Shown piece by piece: positions 61,577 to 64,000 of a stretch of DNA of 64,000 nt (the stretch's first letter is position 1; every line of letters starts with the position of its first letter). The DNA comes from Lichenostomus cassidix (lineage: Eukaryota > Chordata > Aves > Passeriformes > Meliphagidae): positions 17,749,094-17,813,093 of the forward strand of contig CM039187.1 of the NCBI GenBank assembly GCA_008360975.2, given 5' to 3'. The translations under genes and the position numbers were made by a program. Below the pieces are notes generated by a model. It did no database searches. It was given only the letters and a program-made list of their open reading frames with translations, and was not told where the DNA came from.

Positions 61577-64000
61577 GTAAGTGATTCCAATGGGGCTTGA
61601 CAGAGGAACCATGAGACCCTGGAAAGAGATGGTTGTTCTTCAGGCAAAGCCTCCTTCAGTGAGCTTGAGTTCTCTGCAGCTTCTGCATCACTGCTGCTGA
61701 ATGGATCCCAGCAGCTCTTGGGAAAATAACCAGGGCTACTTAAGATGGAATTGTTATTGATGATGGATAGATCACCATAGATTTTCTGAGTAAAAGATTA
61801 TTATAAAAGGCACCCTGCTCATTCCTACCCCAGGAGGGAGATCCCCAAAACTAGGATCTTAACAGAAGGAGATACGAGAAAACAATGGAAGGAGCATCAG
61901 GGAGCAATACCCTGTTGAGCCTTGGGGTCCCTGATGGGATCTGAGGTAAAGGGTACAACTGTTAGGACTTGTATCTGGAAAGGCTGCAGGGAGAAAGGAC
62001 AGTGATGACTGTCCTGCATCACATGGTCAAAAAGACCCAGTGGTGTGTCAGGGATGAGCAGCTAGAAGTGACCCTTTATCAAAATCTGAGTTTTAGAATC
62101 AAATAAGCAAAGTTAAGAAACTCACTCTCCTAGATAAGCAGTTGTCTTCCTTGCCTTGGGTTAAAAGTAGGCAGTGTCCATAGCTGGTGCAAGCAAGTAC
62201 AGTAATTAAATATGTGACCTTGTGCTTGTGGTCTAAACCAAGCTGGTGAAGAACCTGATAGCAATTTGTATCAAACTTGAGTTTTATTGTTATTGGTGTC
62301 AAAAGGACTTTTATAGCCTATGCCAAATGCTGTCATATTGGTTTGTAATCATTGTTGGCCATTTTGACAGCTGGAGAACAGAAGGGCAGGAATGCAGATA
62401 GAGGCAACTGGAACTTGTAAATCTAATTTTCTGATGTTTTCAGCAATGAAGGTGGGAAATATCACACCAGATTGCTGGAACAGTCTGGGGTGCAGTGACT
62501 CAATTTAGCAGAGATGTGTTTGCTTCTTTACCGAATTATTTGTATTTTGCCAAAACTTTCTTCCAAATTTTCTATACTGAGGACTGATACTTTCACATTT
62601 TATTCCACTCTTTTACCTCAGGTACAATAAAACCTTTCAAGTCTGCAGTGAAACACAAGTGTTAACTGGTGCATTTAGTTACCCATATGTAATCTATTTC
62701 TGATGAAGACTGAAGTCTCAACCCTAACTGGGGTTCCTAAAGGCCAGAGCATGGATGGAGGAAGCTTTTCCTTTTGATAGCCTTAGGATAAAGAGAGGAA
62801 TCCAATCTGCAGTCGTGTCAATCTGACAGTTTTTGACCAGCCTCTTGCAGATTGAATGTGAAGGAGGCAGGAAGGCTGATTTGCAGCTAAAACAAAAATA
62901 CTGTCTCACTCCTGTTATGTCCCATAAGCAGGGAGGTTGGCAGCTCAGTTTCCAACTTTGTCTTAATTTCATGCATTTCACTCTTCTCGTTTTAGACTCC
63001 CTCCATTTCCTTTCCTCTCCTGTTTCCTTTTCTGTGGGTGGCACTCAGCTGGCCTGCTCAGCTCTCCTCCCCAGCTGCTCCTTCTGTCCTTTCTCTACAG
63101 TAAGTATCTTCACTATAATCCGAAAGCCTCTCTGTGATCCCTGTGCTTATTTCTGTTCAGCTGCATGAAGTCTGCTATTTTCTTGCCAAAGTCCAGCTTC
63201 ACTATGGTGCTTTGTATCATTAAGATCTTTAAAAGAAGACTCTTTAGCTTCTTGGTGCCAGCATCTCCTGAGCTACTGCAGGCAAATGCCTCAGCAATTT
63301 ATATGTGTAGTTTGCACGGGAAAAGTGATGCCTGAGAATAAAGAGTACCAAACAAGGAGGTAATGTGTGTTTGGAGTAATAGTAGCAGTGGTACTGCATT
63401 GCTACTGTGCTTGGATTTGTTTCTAAGGAGTGCAGCAACACTTCTTAAAGTTATGCTTGATTTTTACTCACTCTTTTCTTAGCAAACTGACTTCACTGGG
63501 AATTCATGTACTTTCCACCCTCAGCCTTTTCATTATCTGAGGGGCAAACAAATGCACTTAGAACAGTGAAGGGAATGTTTGTTCTAAGAAGGAGTTTGCA
63601 TCAGTTTCTGGTGTCATGGAAATTCAGCAACTAGTTTCAGATTTAATAAGGTGAATCTCATATAGAAATCTTCTAGAAATATCATATAGAAATGACTGTT
63701 GGAATTTGCTTTCTTTCCCTTTATCCTCCCACTTATCCTTCAAAAATCTTACAGCTTCCTCTCTAGCCAGCTCTGCTTTCTTCTATTTTCCTGCTAAGTT
63801 TTGTGTGTTCCTTGATACCTGTGTTGCTGGGGAATTGAACCTCTTCTCAAATTTTGAAAACCTACCATTGAAGAGGCTTCTTTCCCCAGTATAAAAAATA
63901 CAGCTGAAACACCAGATTCTTAATATGTCTTAAAGATATATTAAGAATATATCATTCATCTATCATATGAATGATATATTCTTAATATCATTCCAGAACC
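61577..64000 (+). other. ANTXRL intron 12 (5' part)
   Basis: Starts with gtaagt and runs to the window edge. I looked for a transmembrane-coding exon and found none with a usable acceptor and frame. An AT-rich inverted repeat lies at the very end (63940-63986). Confidence 0.65.
63940..63986. repeat. Inverted repeat with 20-bp perfect arms and 7-nt loop
   Basis: Arm 1 at 63940-63959 is the exact reverse complement of arm 2 at 63967-63986, with the loop ctatcat between them. The arms are AT-rich (attaagaat...cattcat). A related partial copy of the arm (attcttaatat) lies just upstream near 63917-63927. It could be a MITE-like element, a recent inverted duplication or a hairpin RNA. Confidence 0.85.

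Noticed and set aside
61577..64000. Search for the ANTXRL transmembrane exon, including the open frame around 62833-63168
   Set aside because: No segment combines an acceptor, a phase-0 start and a long hydrophobic stretch followed by basic residues. The exon is probably to the right of the window.
1..64000. CRISPR arrays, operons, ribosome binding sites, tRNA or rRNA genes
   Set aside because: None seen. The window is vertebrate nuclear DNA with interrupted genes, and none of the short repeats has regular spacer architecture.

Overview
This is a 64 kb window of vertebrate nuclear DNA, most likely from a bird. It holds interrupted genes with GT-AG introns, two strong CpG islands, a short remnant that looks like the conserved 3' tail of an avian CR1 LINE, and a compact retroviral solo LTR. 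The gene order RBP3 - ZNF488 - ANTXRL is the arrangement expected for the region homologous to human 10q11.22. There is no sign of prokaryotic or viral genome organisation. Species cannot be fixed from the sequence.

Layout. (1) 1-6374, plus strand: the last three coding exons of RBP3 (interphotoreceptor retinoid-binding protein). The large first exon lies left of the window. (2) 6375-12873: convergent tail-to-tail region with 3' UTR candidates and no supported gene. (3) 12874-20606, minus strand: a complete three-exon coding region of 535 codons for a PRDM8-like zinc-finger protein. By position it is ZNF488, and it still carries a complete PR/SET domain in two exons. A 262-bp solo LTR with a perfect 6-bp target duplication sits in its first coding intron in the same orientation. 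(4) 20614-36106: 5' side of ZNF488 and upstream region of ANTXRL, with one CpG island at about 31.26-32.18 kb (probable ZNF488 promoter and leader exon) and another at about 33.2-36.3 kb (ANTXRL promoter). AT-rich, motif-dense blocks in between look like possible regulatory elements. (5) 36107-64000, plus strand: twelve in-frame coding exons of ANTXRL, covering signal peptide, von Willebrand factor A domain with complete MIDAS metal site, and the Ig-like extracellular domain. The transmembrane and cytoplasmic exons lie beyond the right edge.

The three genes do not form a pathway. RBP3 is a secreted retinal retinoid carrier, ZNF488/PRDM8-like is a nuclear regulator, and ANTXRL is a cell-surface adhesion-type receptor related to the anthrax toxin receptors, which are host matrix-binding proteins. 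ZNF488 and ANTXRL are divergently transcribed across the CpG-rich interval, so they could share regulatory DNA.

I found no convincing undescribed system. The observations most worth a second look are the full PR domain in the ZNF488 orthologue, the sense-oriented solo LTR inside it, a GC-AG intron in the VWA domain of ANTXRL, a run of five tandem splice-donor pentamers in the ZNF488-side CpG island, and a 20-bp-arm inverted repeat at the right edge. All exon boundaries come from reading splice sites and frame by eye. Homology calls are from recognition of the families, not from a database search.
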